Positions 18,223-27,416 of a stretch of 64,000 nt of DNA are shown here, piece by piece; positions within the stretch are counted from its first letter, which is position 1, and each line of letters opens with the position of its first letter. The position numbers and the translations under genes are program-made. Source of the DNA: Mycoplasmatota bacterium (GTDB lineage Bacteria; Bacillota_I; Bacilli_A; Haloplasmatales; Haloplasmataceae); the NCBI GenBank assembly GCA_018394295.1, contig CP074573.1, positions 806,001 to 870,000 on the forward strand. The letters run 5' to 3'. The notes below the pieces were generated by a model. That model made no database searches. It saw nothing but the letters and a program-made list of their open reading frames with translations, and was not told where the DNA came from.

Positions 18223-19875
18223 ATGGAGAAAACATTTGAATCGAATTTTATATCAACAATAATAGGAGAAGATCTTGAAACAGGTAAATACAATGAAGTT
18301 ATCACGCGTTTTCCACCTGAACCAAATGGATGCTTGCATATTGGTCATTTGAGAGGTATAGCACTTCATTTTGAAACAGCAAAGATGTTTAGAGGTAAGA
18401 CTAATTTACGTTTTGATGATACCAATCCAGTAAAAGAAGATCTAAAATTTGTTAATGCGATAAAAGAGGATATTGAGTGGTTAGGTTATAGATGGGAAAA
18501 TTTATTCTGGGCCTCAAATTATTTTGATGAACTGTATAAAAGAGCGATACTACTAATAAAAAAGGGTTTAGCATATGTTGATGATCAAACCCCTGAAGAA
18601 ATTAGGGAAACCAGGGGGACACTAACTGAACCTGGTATAAATTCTCCTTATAGAAATCGTTTGATTGAAGAGAACTTAGATTTGTTTGAACGAATGAAAA
18701 ATAAAGAATTTACAGAAGGATCTAAGGTTTTACGGGCTAAAATAGATATGGCTAGTCCGAATATTAATTTAAGAGATCCGATTATATATCGAATCACCTA
18801 TAGTAAACATCATAATACAGGTGATAAATGGTGTATTTATCCAATGTATGATTTTGCTCATCCTTTATCTGATGCAATTGAAGGAATATCTCATTCTATG
18901 TGTTCTTTAGAATTTGAAGATCATAGACCATTATATGATTGGTTTGTTAGAGAATGTGAAATGGAACATGTTCCAACACAAATTGAGTATTCAAAATTAT
19001 ACCTTTCTAATACGATTTTATCAAAAAGAAATCTTAGAAAACTTGTTCAAGATAAATTAGTTGATGGATGGGATGATCCTCGTTTAGCAACCATTAGAGG
19101 GTTGCGTAGAAGAGGTTATACCAAAGACGCGCTTAAGAACTTTGTGTTTGATATAGGGATATCAAAATCAAATGGTATTGTTGATTATCAACAACTAGAA
19201 CATTACATCCGTGAAGATTTAAAATTACAAGCACCAAGAACAATGGCTGTTTTAAAACCATTAAAAGTTGTGATTACCAATTATCCTGAAGGTGAAGTTG
19301 AATATTTAGAGGAACCAATTAATAAAGAAGTAGAAAATATGGGAACTAGAAAAATTCCTTTCTCAAGAGAAATATATATTGAACAAGAGGATTTTATGGA
19401 AGTTCCAATTCCAAAATATCGTCGTCTTTATCCAGGGAATGAAGTTAGATTAGCACATGCCTATTTTATTAAATGTACGGATGTCATTAAAGATGAAAAT
19501 GGAAATATTAAAGAAATACATGCTACTTATGATCCTGAAACTAAATCAGGAACAGGTTTTACTGGCAGAAAAGTAAAAGGTACCATTCATTGGGTTGATG
19601 CTAATCATAATATACCATGTGAGATTAGATTATATGACCACTTAACAATTGAAAATGATGAATCAAAAGGCTTACCTTTTATTGAGAAATTAAATCCAAA
19701 TAGCTTAGAAGTATTAAATGGATTTATTGAATCAGAATTAAAAGATGTAAAACCTTATGATAGATTCCAATTTACTCGTAATGGTTACTTTGTGGTTGAC
19801 CCAAAAGACACATTGGATAATAAAATTGTCTTCAATCGTATTGTTTCATTAAAAAGTTCGTTTAAAATAAAATAG
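18223..19875 (+). CDS. glnS: Glutaminyl-tRNA synthetase
   Basis: This 550-residue class I aminoacyl-tRNA synthetase attaches glutamine directly to tRNA-Gln. It has the HIGH motif in [14 protein letters not shown] (~33-47), RFDDTNP, the GlnRS-type [18 protein letters not shown] segment, the KMSKS-equivalent LSKRNLRKL and a C-terminal beta-barrel anticodon domain. Length matches bacterial GlnRS (~550). Most Bacillota make Gln-tRNA by the GatCAB route, so a GlnRS gene here is notable. GGAGGCGATACA precedes the ATG. Confidence 0.95.
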   Translation: MEKTFESNFISTIIGEDLETGKYNEVITRFPPEPNGCLHIGHLRGIALHFETAKMFRGKTNLRFDDTNPVKEDLKFVNAIKEDIEWLGYRWENLFWASNYFDELYKRAILLIKKGLAYVDDQTPEEIRETRGTLTEPGINSPYRNRLIEENLDLFERMKNKEFTEGSKVLRAKIDMASPNINLRDPIIYRITYSKHHNTGDKWCIYPMYDFAHPLSDAIEGISHSMCSLEFEDHRPLYDWFVRECEMEHVPTQIEYSKLYLSNTILSKRNLRKLVQDKLVDGWDDPRLATIRGLRRRGYTKDALKNFVFDIGISKSNGIVDYQQLEHYIREDLKLQAPRTMAVLKPLKVVITNYPEGEVEYLEEPINKEVENMGTRKIPFSREIYIEQEDFMEVPIPKYRRLYPGNEVRLAHAYFIKCTDVIKDENGNIKEIHATYDPETKSGTGFTGRKVKGTIHWVDANHNIPCEIRLYDHLTIENDESKGLPFIEKLNPNSLEVLNGFIESELKDVKPYDRFQFTRNGYFVVDPKDTLDNKIVFNRIVSLKSSFKIK

Positions 19876-19885
19876 AATGTTATTA

Positions 19886-19925
19886 AAGACGACTTGTAAG
19901 GATTTCCTTTGAGTCGTCTTTTCTT
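19886..19925. terminator. Terminator of glnS
   Basis: A 9-bp stem AAGACGACT / AGTCGTCTT with an inner AAGGA / TCCTT pairing is followed by TTCTTG. It lies between glnS and the convergent MscS gene. Confidence 0.85.
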
Positions 19926-19929
19926 GTAT

Positions 19930-20790
19930 TTATATATTTTTATCTATTTTTTCACCTTTGATTTTTATTTGATTAACTCCAATATTAATTTGTTCTTTTT
20001 TAAATGCTTTTAAAAGTTCTTCACGGATATAACGTTGGACTCCCCAATGAGTTTCTCTAACGGTTTGACACATAATCCTTACTTCAAAACCTAATTTTTG
20101 AAGTTGATTAACACCTAATATGAGAGGGATTGACAAGATGTTTGTATTAGCTTCCTTAATTTGAAGTAGAGATTTTTTAATGACTTCCATTGTTTTATTT
20201 AGATCTGACTCATAATCAATAAGAATATCTACAAGTGCTTTACCATCATCAAGTGAATAATTTATAATATGACCGATTTTAGAATTAGGAATAATATGAA
20301 CTTCACCTGTAAAACTTTTTATTTTAAGAGTCCTTAAACCAATGTCAATTATGTTTCCTTCGACATTGTCTATTACGACATAATCATCGACTGAAATATT
20401 ATCTTCAAAGACATTAAAAAATCCTTCTAAGAAATCTTTCATTAAATTTTGACTTCCAACAGCGACAACAACACCTAATATACCAGCACCTGCTAGTATG
20501 GTTTGTATATTAACTCCTATGGTTGATAAGATAATTAAAAAAGTGACAAAATAGACAAAATAACGCCATAAACTTAAGACAATTTTCTCTAATGTTTTTT
20601 GACGCCTACGAATGAGTTCTGTACGGTTAAAACGAATTGTTTTTAAAGATAAGGAAAAAATTCTTCTAATGATTATACCAATTAAGTAATAGCTTATCAT
20701 TGTAGCAATTAGAATCAGTATAACCTGTAAGATTTTAATAAGTATGTTATTATAATTAATGTTTAGTTTTAAAATTTGACTAATATCCAT
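19930..20790 (-). CDS. Small-conductance mechanosensitive channel (MscS family)
   Basis: This 286-residue inner-membrane channel relieves osmotic downshock. Three transmembrane segments lie at about 17-38, 68-90 and 92-112. The pore-lining TM3 region reads TILAGAGILGVVVAVGSQNLMKDFLEGFF, the typical glycine/alanine-rich MscS helix. The beta domain follows (VDDYVVIDNVEGNIIDIGLRTLKIKSFTGEVHIIPNSKIG). Length matches E. coli MscS (286). AAGGAAGAAACC precedes the ATG. Confidence 0.92.
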   Translation of the reverse strand: MDISQILKLNINYNNILIKILQVILILIATMISYYLIGIIIRRIFSLSLKTIRFNRTELIRRRQKTLEKIVLSLWRYFVYFVTFLIILSTIGVNIQTILAGAGILGVVVAVGSQNLMKDFLEGFFNVFEDNISVDDYVVIDNVEGNIIDIGLRTLKIKSFTGEVHIIPNSKIGHIINYSLDDGKALVDILIDYESDLNKTMEVIKKSLLQIKEANTNILSIPLILGVNQLQKLGFEVRIMCQTVRETHWGVQRYIREELLKAFKKEQINIGVNQIKIKGEKIDKNI

Positions 20791-20951
20791 TGGTTTCTTC
20801 CTTTTTTTATTTCATCATTTATTATTATAAGGAATTTTGTTATAATTATAAGGTCGTCTAAAAGAGATGAAATCAAAAAAATATTATAAAATGATAGTAA
20901 TGCAAACGGATGTTTGATATAATTAAGAAAACGTTAAGAAAAGGTGATATC

Positions 20952-23165
20952 ATGAATCAAATATTAGAAAATTTAAATCCACAACAACTTGAAGCCGTTA
21001 ACCATTATGAAGGTCCGATGCTTGTGATGGCAGGTGCTGGAAGTGGGAAGACAAAAGTATTAACTCATCGTATTGCTAATTTAATTGAAGAAAAAAAGAT
21101 TAGCGAAACGAGTATATTAGCGATTACCTTTACGAATAAAGCAGCTAAGGAAATGAAAGAACGGGTTATTTCTTTGGTTGGGAAAAAAGCAAAAAATATG
21201 CATATATCAACATTTCATGCTTTATGTGTCTATATCTTACGTCAAGATATTGATGTTTTAGGTTATCGTCATAATTTTGTAATTTATGATAGTAATGATA
21301 CAAATAGTGCCATTAAAAAAGTGTTAAGTGATTTAAATATTGATTCAAAACATTATCCACCAAAACGCATTGCAAATACGATTTCTAACGCGAAAAATGA
21401 GTGTGTTTTTCCTGAGCAATTTAAAAAATATGTTAAAGATGATTATACTGAGATCGTCAATAGAGTTTATAAAAAGTATCAAGAAGCATTAATGCAAGCT
21501 AATGCGTTAGATTTTGATGATTTAATCATGTTAACCTTGCGTTTGTTTGAAAGAGATAAAGAAATTTTAAATTTTTACCAACATAAATTTCAATTTATAT
21601 TAGTTGATGAATATCAAGATACCAATTTATCCCAATTTAAAATTGTTAAATTACTTGCGCAAAGACATCATAATATTTTTGCGGTTGGTGATTCTGACCA
21701 ATCAATTTATAGTTGGCGTGGTGCTGATATTAGAAATATTTTAGAGTTTGAAAAAGATTTTAATAATAGTAATGTACAAGTCAAAACCATTTATTTAGAA
21801 CAAAATTATCGTTCTTATCAAAACATATTAGATTGTGCAAATTGTGTTATTAAAAATAATTATTCTAGTGGAAAGTTTGTCAAAAAATTATGGAGTAATA
21901 AACAAGATCTTAACAAGCAGGTTGTTTATTATCGTGCGGTTAGTAGTGATGTTGAAACTGAGTATATTGCACAAAAGATTACGGAAAAATTAAAACAAGA
22001 TCATTACCAATTAAATGATATTGCGATTTTATATCGAACAAACGCGATGAGTTTAGCGTTAGAAAAAGTTCTTAATCGTTATAAAATTGATTATGAAATT
22101 ATTGGAAATGTGTCTTTCTTTGACCGTAAAGAAATTAAAAATTTAGGCGCTTATTTAAGACTAATTGTAAATACAAATGATGATATTTCTTTTTTACGTG
22201 TTGTTAATGAACCTAGAAGAGGAATTGGAAATTCTACATTAGAATCTTTAAAACGTTATTCATTTGAAGAAGGTATTTCATTATTTGATGCTGCTAAAGA
22301 AATAAATACCTTATCTAATCGAGCAAAAACAAGTTTATTAGGTTTTGTTGAAATGATTGAATTTCTACAAAGTCAATTAGTTGATATAGATATTAATGAT
22401 TTTATTGACCTTGTTTTAGACAAATCCAATTACTTACATACGTTAAAGCTAGAAAATACAGAAGAAGCCAATAGTCGTATTGAGAACTTAGAAGAATTTA
22501 AAACCTTAACCCTAGATGTTGAGGAAGATTTAAATGAACAAGGTTTATTTCTCAATCAAACCTTGACTGCCTATGATAAATTATGTTTAATATTAAATAA
22601 TATTGCCTTATCCTCAGGTAAAAAACAAAAGAAAGAAAACGCAGTAAAAATGATGACAATCCATGCGGCTAAGGGATTAGAATTTCCATTAGTATTTATT
22701 TACGGAGTAGAGGATAATATTTTCCCGCTTGGTGGTTATGATGTATCAAAAGAAGAATTAGAAGAAGAGAGACGTTTAATGTATGTTGCCATTACACGAG
22801 CTAAAGATGAATTATTTATTACTAATTCAGAAATGAGAAAGATGTATGGTAATTATAAAGTGAATCCTGAATCAAGATTTATTAGGGAAATTGATAATGA
22901 CTTATTGAGTTATCAAGGGGTTAAAAAAATAAAAGTTATGGATAGAAAAAAACCAAGTTTCTCAATTAAGCATCAAGAAAAAAGTTTTGAAAAGAAAAAA
23001 GAGAATGTAAAAGAAGCTAAATGTGGATCAAAAATAATTCACTCAAGATTTGGTGAAGGTGTTATTGTGAATGTAAATAAAGATATTTGTACTATTGCTT
23101 TTTCAGCTAGTCACGGGATTAAAAAATTGGATATTAATCATCCTGCTATTACGATTATCAAATAA
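20952..23165 (+). CDS. pcrA: ATP-dependent DNA helicase PcrA/UvrD
   Basis: This 737-residue SF1A helicase acts in repair and in clearing replication conflicts. Motifs in order: LNPQQLEAVNHYEGPM (Q motif), AGAGSGKTKVL (I), ITFTNKAAKEM (Ia), FQFILVDEYQDTN (II), GDSDQSIYSWRGAD (III), LEQNYRS (IV), MTIHAAKGLEFPLVF (V) and YVAITRAKDEL (VI). The Tudor-like tail reads KIIHSRFGEGVIVNV. ATG 20952 is chosen because AAAAGGTG ends six bases before it. An in-frame ATG at 20910 lacks a ribosome site. ligA, its usual neighbour, is not downstream. Confidence 0.95.
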   Translation: MNQILENLNPQQLEAVNHYEGPMLVMAGAGSGKTKVLTHRIANLIEEKKISETSILAITFTNKAAKEMKERVISLVGKKAKNMHISTFHALCVYILRQDIDVLGYRHNFVIYDSNDTNSAIKKVLSDLNIDSKHYPPKRIANTISNAKNECVFPEQFKKYVKDDYTEIVNRVYKKYQEALMQANALDFDDLIMLTLRLFERDKEILNFYQHKFQFILVDEYQDTNLSQFKIVKLLAQRHHNIFAVGDSDQSIYSWRGADIRNILEFEKDFNNSNVQVKTIYLEQNYRSYQNILDCANCVIKNNYSSGKFVKKLWSNKQDLNKQVVYYRAVSSDVETEYIAQKITEKLKQDHYQLNDIAILYRTNAMSLALEKVLNRYKIDYEIIGNVSFFDRKEIKNLGAYLRLIVNTNDDISFLRVVNEPRRGIGNSTLESLKRYSFEEGISLFDAAKEINTLSNRAKTSLLGFVEMIEFLQSQLVDIDINDFIDLVLDKSNYLHTLKLENTEEANSRIENLEEFKTLTLDVEEDLNEQGLFLNQTLTAYDKLCLILNNIALSSGKKQKKENAVKMMTIHAAKGLEFPLVFIYGVEDNIFPLGGYDVSKEELEEERRLMYVAITRAKDELFITNSEMRKMYGNYKVNPESRFIREIDNDLLSYQGVKKIKVMDRKKPSFSIKHQEKSFEKKKENVKEAKCGSKIIHSRFGEGVIVNVNKDICTIAFSASHGIKKLDINHPAITIIK

Positions 23166-23178
23166 GTAATTATATTGG

Positions 23179-23207
23179 TTTACATTATTTAGATTTATGT
23201 GTATAAT
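23179..23207 (+). promoter_or_regulatory. Promoter of the TPP-riboswitch transcript
   Basis: TTTACA (23179-23184), 17-base spacer, TATAAT (23202-23207). Transcription would begin about ten bases upstream of the riboswitch aptamer. Confidence 0.8.
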
Positions 23208-23224
23208 AGATACGTACAATTTAA

Positions 23225-23313
23225 TATTCTGGGGAGCTATAAAGCTGAGAGGTTATTGAGTTAACGACCCGTTGAACCTGTCTAGATAATGCTAGCGTAG
23301 GGAATACATGTGT
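23225..23313 (+). ncRNA. TPP riboswitch (THI element)
   Basis: The aptamer hallmarks occur in order: GGGGAGC (23231-23237), GCTGAGAG (23244-23251), GACCC then GAACCTG (23266-23280), and AATGCTAGCGTAGGGA ending in the P1 3' strand. It precedes a terminator hairpin and thiT, so thiamine pyrophosphate binding should shut off thiamine import. Confidence 0.96.
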
Positions 23314-23322
23314 GACTTTTTT

Positions 23323-23350
23323 AAATCTCTTGTATTTCAAGAGATTTTTT
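23323..23350 (+). terminator. Riboswitch expression-platform terminator
   Basis: A perfect 10-bp stem AAATCTCTTG / CAAGAGATTT with a 5-base loop merges into a T6 run, 48 bases before the thiT start. Confidence 0.9.
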
Positions 23351-23374
23351 ATTTAGTCAAGGGTAAAAATAGCT

Positions 23375-23390
23375 TCCTTAAATTTAAGGA
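23375..23390 (+). promoter_or_regulatory. Palindrome overlapping the thiT ribosome-binding site
   Basis: TCCTTAAATTTAAGGA is a perfect 16-base palindrome. Its right half overlaps AAGGAGG (23386-23392), the thiT Shine-Dalgarno. If folded it would hide the ribosome site. Confidence 0.45.
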
Positions 23391-23397
23391 GGAACAA

Positions 23398-24000
23398 ATG
23401 AATAAAAATCGTACTGTTTTAATTATTACTGAAATTTCAATTTTAGCAGCGTTTGCTTTAGTGCTAGATTACTTAGCAAATTTTACATCTTTACCTAATG
23501 GAGGTTCATTAAGTATCGCAATGGTACCCATTATGGTTATTTCTTTTAGAAGAGGGGTTATTCCTGGACTTGCTACTGGTTTAATTGTTGGTGTAATCCA
23601 AGTTATTTGGAGTGGACATGCTTTCCAATTTTTCCAATTCATATTAGATTATCCAGTACCTTATATGCTAGTTGGATTAGCAAGTATTTTTACTTATTTG
23701 AATAAAAGAAAGATCAATTATGTATCCTTAATTGTTGGGGCTTTATTCGCAGGTTTTGCTAGATATTGTTCACATGTTTTAGCAGGGGTTGTATTTTGGG
23801 GTGCGTATGCTTCTGATCATATTGAAATTGGAGGAAAAACAATTTTCGGATTAAATGTTTTTACCTATTCACTTTTGTACAATGGTATATATATGGTTCC
23901 AACCATTATTGTAACTGTTGTTGTTTTAGTTGTCTTATATAAATATGCAAAAAATATATTTGTTTCTGAGGATAATACAGAATCAACACTAGAAGTATAA
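23398..24000 (+). CDS. thiT: ECF thiamine transporter substrate-binding subunit ThiT
   Basis: This 200-residue S component binds thiamine in the membrane and works with the shared ECF module. About six hydrophobic segments are visible, with family motifs ALVLDYLANF, GGSLSIAMVPIM, VIQVIWSG, HAFQFFQFILDYPVPY and FARYCSHVLAGVVFWG; the conserved aromatic residues form the thiamine pocket. ATG 23398 follows AAGGAGG; longer in-frame starts would run through the riboswitch terminator. TPP-riboswitch control supports the substrate. Confidence 0.95.
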   Translation: MNKNRTVLIITEISILAAFALVLDYLANFTSLPNGGSLSIAMVPIMVISFRRGVIPGLATGLIVGVIQVIWSGHAFQFFQFILDYPVPYMLVGLASIFTYLNKRKINYVSLIVGALFAGFARYCSHVLAGVVFWGAYASDHIEIGGKTIFGLNVFTYSLLYNGIYMVPTIIVTVVVLVVLYKYAKNIFVSEDNTESTLEV

Positions 24001-24005
24001 TTAAC

Positions 24006-24030
24006 AGACCCGATTTCGGGTCTTTTTTTT
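24006..24030 (+). terminator. Terminator of thiT
   Basis: Stem AGACCCG / CGGGTCT with loop ATTT, then T7. Confidence 0.93.
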
Positions 24031-24036
24031 CTTTTA

Positions 24037-24065
24037 TTGACATATTTAAATAATATTAATATAAT
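24037..24065 (+). promoter_or_regulatory. Consensus sigma-A promoter for the methyltransferase-rsmI unit
   Basis: TTGACA (24037-24042), a 17-base spacer and TATAAT (24060-24065): a perfect match to both hexamers and spacing, the best in this window. Confidence 0.88.
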
Positions 24066-24115
24066 GAAAATGTAGGTTATAAATGAGGGTTAAATTTATA
24101 CATAAAGGGGATATT

Positions 24116-24742
24116 ATGAATATTGAATGGGTTAAAAAAGGATTTTATTATGCGAAATTTTATGATTATTGTTTGAAAATAATAATGAATTATGAAGATC
24201 TTAAAGATAAAATTTTGGAGCATATTAATGTGAGTGATAAAAGGATTTTGGATGTTCACTGTAAAACAGGAATTATGACATTTAAAATCGCAAGAGAAAG
24301 ACCATTTGCGCATGTAGTCGGGATGGAAAATAATCATCAGTTTTTGCGTTTACTTAAAAGAAAAAAGAGAGAAAATTATGTAAAAAACATTGAATTCATG
24401 AATTTATCTAATATGGATTCATATGAAGAAAAATTTGATGTTATTACCCTTGTTTTTGTTTTAAATGGTTTACCGATTGATGAAATGATCGGTATACTAA
24501 AAAAGATTAAATCAATTCTTAAGGTTAATAAAAAATTAATTATTGTTGATTGTACCAAAGCGAAAAATATTGTTTCTCAGTTTCTTATTAATGTTTATCA
24601 AAAGATTTTTATAAATAAGAAATTTAAAACATTTATGACATATGATGTAGGTGATTGTTTGAAAGATATTGGATTTAGGTCAATCACGACTGAGGAATAT
24701 AATGGGATAAAAATGATTAGTTCCATTAATAATGTGGTTTGA
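24116..24742 (+). CDS. Class I SAM-dependent methyltransferase-like protein
   Basis: This 208-residue protein has a Rossmann methyltransferase layout: motif I region RILDVHCKTGIMTFKIA, acidic motif II VVGMENN, motif IV FDVITLVFVLNGLP and post-IV ILKVNKKLIIVDC. Motif I is unusual, with H-C-K in place of the usual G-x-G glycines, so SAM binding may be altered. Start ATG 24116 follows AAAGGGG (24104-24110). An in-frame ATG at 24083 lacks this site. It is 50 bases upstream of rsmI and shares its promoter. Substrate unknown. TGA is the stop. Confidence 0.7.
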   Translation: MNIEWVKKGFYYAKFYDYCLKIIMNYEDLKDKILEHINVSDKRILDVHCKTGIMTFKIARERPFAHVVGMENNHQFLRLLKRKKRENYVKNIEFMNLSNMDSYEEKFDVITLVFVLNGLPIDEMIGILKKIKSILKVNKKLIIVDCTKAKNIVSQFLINVYQKIFINKKFKTFMTYDVGDCLKDIGFRSITTEEYNGIKMISSINNVV

Positions 24743-24792
24743 AATGGTTAATTAAAGAAATACTAAAAAGAAATACTTGATAGGTGATGAAT

Positions 24793-25650
24793 ATGAATAT
24801 TCAAAAAAGTTTTGAAAAAGATAATGCAAAATTATATTTGGTGGCTACACCAATCGGTAACTTAGGTGATATTACTTTTAGAGCACTTGATACATTAAAG
24901 AAGGTAGATTATATTGCTTGTGAAGACACACGGGTTACTATTAAACTCTTAAACTATTACGAAATAAAAAAACCAATGATTAGTTATCATGAACATAATA
25001 AGTATGAAGCAGGTATAAACCTCATTAATAAAATTATTGAAGGAAATAATATTGCTTTAGTTAGTGATGCAGGAACACCTTGTATTTCTGACCCTGGATA
25101 TGAAATGGTTCGTCTAGCGATTGAAAATAATATCGATGTTGTTCCTATTCCTGGGGCGAGCGCAGTGATTAGTGCGCTTATTAGTTCAGGTTTAGCACCA
25201 CAACCCTTTACTTTCTTTGGGTTTTTAGAACATAAAAAACAATCAAAGAGAAATCAATTAAAAGAGTTAAAATTTCATCCTTATACGATGGTGTTTTATG
25301 AGTCACCTCATCGTTTTAAGGAGACCATCGCTTTAATGAGTGAAATATTTGAGGAAAGAAGTTGTGCGATAGTACGTGAAATCTCGAAACGCTATGAGGA
25401 AGTGTATCGGGGTTTGATTAATGATGTTAGCTCATATTATGATGAGATTAGGGGAGAAATCGTTATCATTGTTGAGGCTAATACTCATCCACAACATCCA
25501 GATAATTCATTATTAGAGATGGGGGTCATTGAACATGTGAATTATTATATGGAAACTGGATTATCAAAAAATGATGCGATTAAAAAGGTTGCTGTTGAAA
25601 GAAAAGTAGCTAAAAGGGATGTCTATAACGTATATCATCAACAGAATTAA
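24793..25650 (+). CDS. rsmI: 16S rRNA (cytidine1402-2'-O)-methyltransferase RsmI
   Basis: This 285-residue tetrapyrrole-methylase-fold enzyme modifies the ribosomal P-site nucleotide C1402. Diagnostic motifs: LYLVATPIGNLGDIT, ACEDTRVT, ISYHEHN, ALVSDAGTPCISDPGY and PIPGASAVISAL. A C-terminal helical domain ends in KRDVYNVYHQQ. ATG 24793 is preferred because AGGTG lies six bases upstream; earlier in-frame GTG/ATG codons abut it. The stop codon lies in its terminator stem. Confidence 0.95.
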   Translation: MNIQKSFEKDNAKLYLVATPIGNLGDITFRALDTLKKVDYIACEDTRVTIKLLNYYEIKKPMISYHEHNKYEAGINLINKIIEGNNIALVSDAGTPCISDPGYEMVRLAIENNIDVVPIPGASAVISALISSGLAPQPFTFFGFLEHKKQSKRNQLKELKFHPYTMVFYESPHRFKETIALMSEIFEERSCAIVREISKRYEEVYRGLINDVSSYYDEIRGEIVIIVEANTHPQHPDNSLLEMGVIEHVNYYMETGLSKNDAIKKVAVERKVAKRDVYNVYHQQN

Positions 25651-25672
25651 TGCCTTTGGCATTTTTTCTTTT
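25649..25672 (+). terminator. Short terminator overlapping the rsmI stop
   Basis: Stem AATGCC / GGCATT with loop TTT, then TTTTCTTTTT. Its first bases are the TAA stop of rsmI. Confidence 0.8.
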
Positions 25673-25705
25673 TAAATAAAAATATAGAGTTTGAGGGGAT
25701 AAAAA

Positions 25706-26764
25706 ATGAATCAATATTGTGATACTTATATTAAAGTTAGTCGTGATGCATTAACTCACAACGCACAGTTTTTTAAACAAATCAGTCAAAAAAAATTGAT
25801 CGCTGTTATTAAAAGTAATGCATATGGGCATGGATTACTTGAAGTCGCTAATGTTTTAGAAAAAGAAGCGGATCTCTTTGCGGTAGCTTCTTTAGATAGT
25901 GCAGTAACTTTGAGGCAAGCTGGTATAAAAATACCGATTCTTGTTTTAAATCCATTAAACCCTGAATATGTTCATCAGGCAGTTAAGAATGACCTAATGG
26001 TAACTGTGAGTAATATTCAGGATGTGATGAACGTTCATGATAAACTAAAAGACACTGACAAAATCGTTAAAGTTCATCTTAAAATTGATTCAGGTATGAA
26101 TCGAATGGGATTAAAAACGAAAGATGCCTATCAAGAAGTACTATCATTTATCAGTAAAAGCGATCATATTAAAGCAATTGGAGTCTATACACATTTTCAT
26201 ACACCTGGTAATAAAGACTATAGTCAAAAACAACAAGATGTGTTTAAGGATATTTTTCATTCAATGCCATATTCTTTTGAATATGTTCATTTATGTAGTA
26301 CTAACGCTACTTTAAATAGTTGGGACCTAGAAGAATCAACACATGTTCGGATTGGATTAGGATTATATGGTTTATGTGAAAGTAGTGGGGTAATTCCTGC
26401 TTTATCGATGTATTCTACTATTATGATTAAGAAAGAAGTACTACCTAATGAAATAGTTGGTTATAATGCTAATTTTGAGGCTGATAAAAATACATGGATA
26501 GGGGTATTACCTTGTGGATATAGTGATGGAATTATTAGAAGTAATGTTGGTAGAAAGGTTTATGTTGATGGTCATTATTGTGAAGTTATTGGTTCTGTTT
26601 GTATGAATTCAATGATGGTTAAACTTCCACATAATAGCCTCAATCATGAAGTTCAACTTATTGGTCCTCATGTTAATGCGATTGATATTGCGAAATATTT
26701 AGATACAATTTCTTATGAAGTAACCACAATTCTACCACCACATATAAAAAGAATCGTAATATAA
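25706..26764 (+). CDS. alr: Alanine racemase
   Basis: This 352-residue PLP enzyme makes D-alanine for peptidoglycan. The Schiff-base lysine lies in AVIKSNAYGHGL (~residue 38). The KIDSGMNRMG strand and THFHTPG loop are conserved, and the second catalytic tyrosine region is VGYNANFEADKNTWIGVLPCGYSDG. It is slightly shorter than the usual 370-390 residues but has all catalytic regions. GAGGGGATAAAAA precedes the ATG. It supports a walled organism. Confidence 0.94.
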   Translation: MNQYCDTYIKVSRDALTHNAQFFKQISQKKLIAVIKSNAYGHGLLEVANVLEKEADLFAVASLDSAVTLRQAGIKIPILVLNPLNPEYVHQAVKNDLMVTVSNIQDVMNVHDKLKDTDKIVKVHLKIDSGMNRMGLKTKDAYQEVLSFISKSDHIKAIGVYTHFHTPGNKDYSQKQQDVFKDIFHSMPYSFEYVHLCSTNATLNSWDLEESTHVRIGLGLYGLCESSGVIPALSMYSTIMIKKEVLPNEIVGYNANFEADKNTWIGVLPCGYSDGIIRSNVGRKVYVDGHYCEVIGSVCMNSMMVKLPHNSLNHEVQLIGPHVNAIDIAKYLDTISYEVTTILPPHIKRIVI

Positions 26765-26783
26765 ATTAAAATATAGAACAAAA

Positions 26784-26817
26784 AAAAGAGGCTATCTTAT
26801 CTAGGATATCCTCTTTT
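26784..26817. terminator. Bidirectional terminator between alr and mnmM
   Basis: Arms AAAAGAGG-C-TATC and GATA-T-CCTCTTTT pair with one mismatch. The run of A before the stem gives a T-tract on the minus strand; TTTT ends the stem on the plus strand. Confidence 0.8.
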
Positions 26818-26834
26818 CATTTCTTACTATTGAA

Positions 26835-27416
26835 CTATGATAATTCTTTAATTTTTTCTATCGCAATAATAAATGGTGCATCATTTATTTGATTGATAAA
26901 ACGATACATTAAAACTTGATATTGTTTTTGATTTAAGGTTTTAACATAATTAAGTAGTGTCTCTTTTTCTTCTTTACCTTCAGGATGACCAGAATAAATA
27001 ACTAATATGATAATGCCATTTAGTTTTAATAGCAATAAAAGTTCTTGAATGGCTATTATGGTTGTTTCTTTTTTTGTTGTGATGGATTTATCACCATGAG
27101 GAAGATATCCTAAATTAAAAATAGCACTTGCTATTTGTCCATGATATTTTAAGGGAATTGTTTTTTTAAGCTGTTCATGACCGATTTGGAAAAGAGAAAC
27201 ATTTTGACAGTTATTTTCACCCAGTAATTTTTTTGTTTGATTGATGGCTTGTTCTTGGATATCAAAACCAAATACATGGCCATTCTCTTTTACTAATTGT
27301 GATAAAAATAATGTATCATTCCCATTTCCTACTGTTGCATCGATTACTAGGTCGCCTTCACCTGTACAAGATTTTATGAGTGTTTTAGAATATCTTAATA
27401 TCCTTTCAAGATTCAT
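26835..27416 (-). CDS. mnmM: SAM-dependent methyltransferase of the YtqB/MnmM family
   Basis: This 193-residue rRNA_methylase-type (PF06962) protein has motif I VIDATVGNGNDTLFLSQLV, acidic FGFDIQ, and the family signature NLGYLPHGDKSITT. YtqB-family enzymes are reported to methylate 5-aminomethyl-2-thiouridine at the tRNA wobble position (renamed MnmM). Its start overlaps the stop of the upstream radical SAM gene by 11 bases, the same pairing as ytqA-ytqB in Bacillus, supporting a joint tRNA-modification role. Confidence 0.85.
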   Translation of the reverse strand: MNLERILRYSKTLIKSCTGEGDLVIDATVGNGNDTLFLSQLVKENGHVFGFDIQEQAINQTKKLLGENNCQNVSLFQIGHEQLKKTIPLKYHGQIASAIFNLGYLPHGDKSITTKKETTIIAIQELLLLLKLNGIIILVIYSGHPEGKEEKETLLNYVKTLNQKQYQVLMYRFINQINDAPFIIAIEKIKELS

